Shown here in pieces: positions 37,478-37,541 of a stretch of DNA of 37,541 nucleotides (positions are counted from its first letter, which is position 1; every line of letters begins with the position of its first letter). The position numbers were made by a program, and so were the translations under genes. The notes below the pieces were generated by a model. That model had not been told where the DNA came from. It did not search any database and saw only the letters and a list, made by a program, of their open reading frames with translations. Source of the stretch: Verrucomicrobiota bacterium (GTDB taxonomy: Bacteria > Verrucomicrobiota > Verrucomicrobiia > Opitutales > Opitutaceae); assembly GCA_018239675.1 (NCBI GenBank), contig JAFEGX010000104.1:1-37541 (forward strand). Reading direction: 5' to 3'.

Positions 37478-37541
37478 CTACACCGCCTTGTGGATACCTA
37501 GACTGCTGCGGATTTCCAGGCCGGGGCTGAGCGCCAGTTTC
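37478..37541 (-). CDS. Possible C-terminal end of another gene (window edge)
   Basis: A minus-strand frame enters from the right edge and ends in TAG at 37478-37480. Its last visible residues are KLALSPGLEIRSSLGIHKAV. With only about 20 residues no family can be told, but the lower-GC style matches the neighbouring cassette. It would be the gene upstream of the aldo/keto reductase, separated by 114 nt. Confidence 0.3.
   Translation of the reverse strand, partial: KLALSPGLEIRSSLGIHKAV

Overview
This is a high-GC bacterial chromosome segment. The gene content (glycogen phosphorylase, MutL, ArgH, very large PAS/GAF sensor kinases, a GxGYxYP-family secreted protein), the scarcity of strong Shine-Dalgarno sites and the repeat-rich intergenic spaces suggest a Verrucomicrobiota member, probably Opitutaceae-like. 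That assignment is inference; no 16S rRNA or ribosomal protein gene is present.

Layout. 1-6788 holds minus-strand housekeeping genes: the 5' end of an exported protein, glgP, mutL and argH. 6901-7629 carries two small envelope proteins. A tRNA-Asp with a strong terminator (7786-7907) is followed by a VOC dioxygenase/DoxX pair that diverges from a LysR regulator across a near-perfect operator dyad; this resembles the Bacillus catDE quinone/catechol module. 10145-13116 carries a hypothetical membrane-anchored protein, a 49-residue small membrane protein, tRNA-Arg and a multi-pass GT-C-like membrane protein.

13339-24871 is one minus-strand block of four signalling genes: a 2051-residue PAS/GAF hybrid kinase, a 972-residue PAS/GAF kinase, a stand-alone receiver and a 688-residue REC-PAS-kinase-REC protein. 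Junctions are 8 nt, a 4-nt ATGA overlap and 12 nt. None has an obvious membrane segment and none carries a DNA-binding or enzymatic output domain, so the block looks like a cytosolic phosphorelay whose output lies elsewhere. A related PAS-PAS-kinase-REC protein sits at 31950-33944.

25545-33944 holds accessory and metabolic genes: a hypothetical protein, a DUF374-type acyltransferase, a small starch-binding-like protein with a lysine-rich tail, an esterase, a cupin, a secreted protein and the GxGYxYP protein. 34530-37363 is a lower-GC three-gene cassette (aldo/keto reductase, SDR, AraC regulator). It lies beside a cluster of GCTAAA palindromes and looks horizontally acquired.

The most unusual signal is a class of degenerate tandem repeats with a strict 7-nt period. 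They mostly occur as two inverted arms, with the purine/G-rich strand on the left. The unit differs between loci, but the architecture recurs at about 618-679, 3371-3526, 4108-4340 (inside the mutL coding region), 26082-26208 and 26989-27104, with single or weak arms at four more places. A sister class built around GTAGCCGCAAA flanks the four-gene signalling block on both sides.
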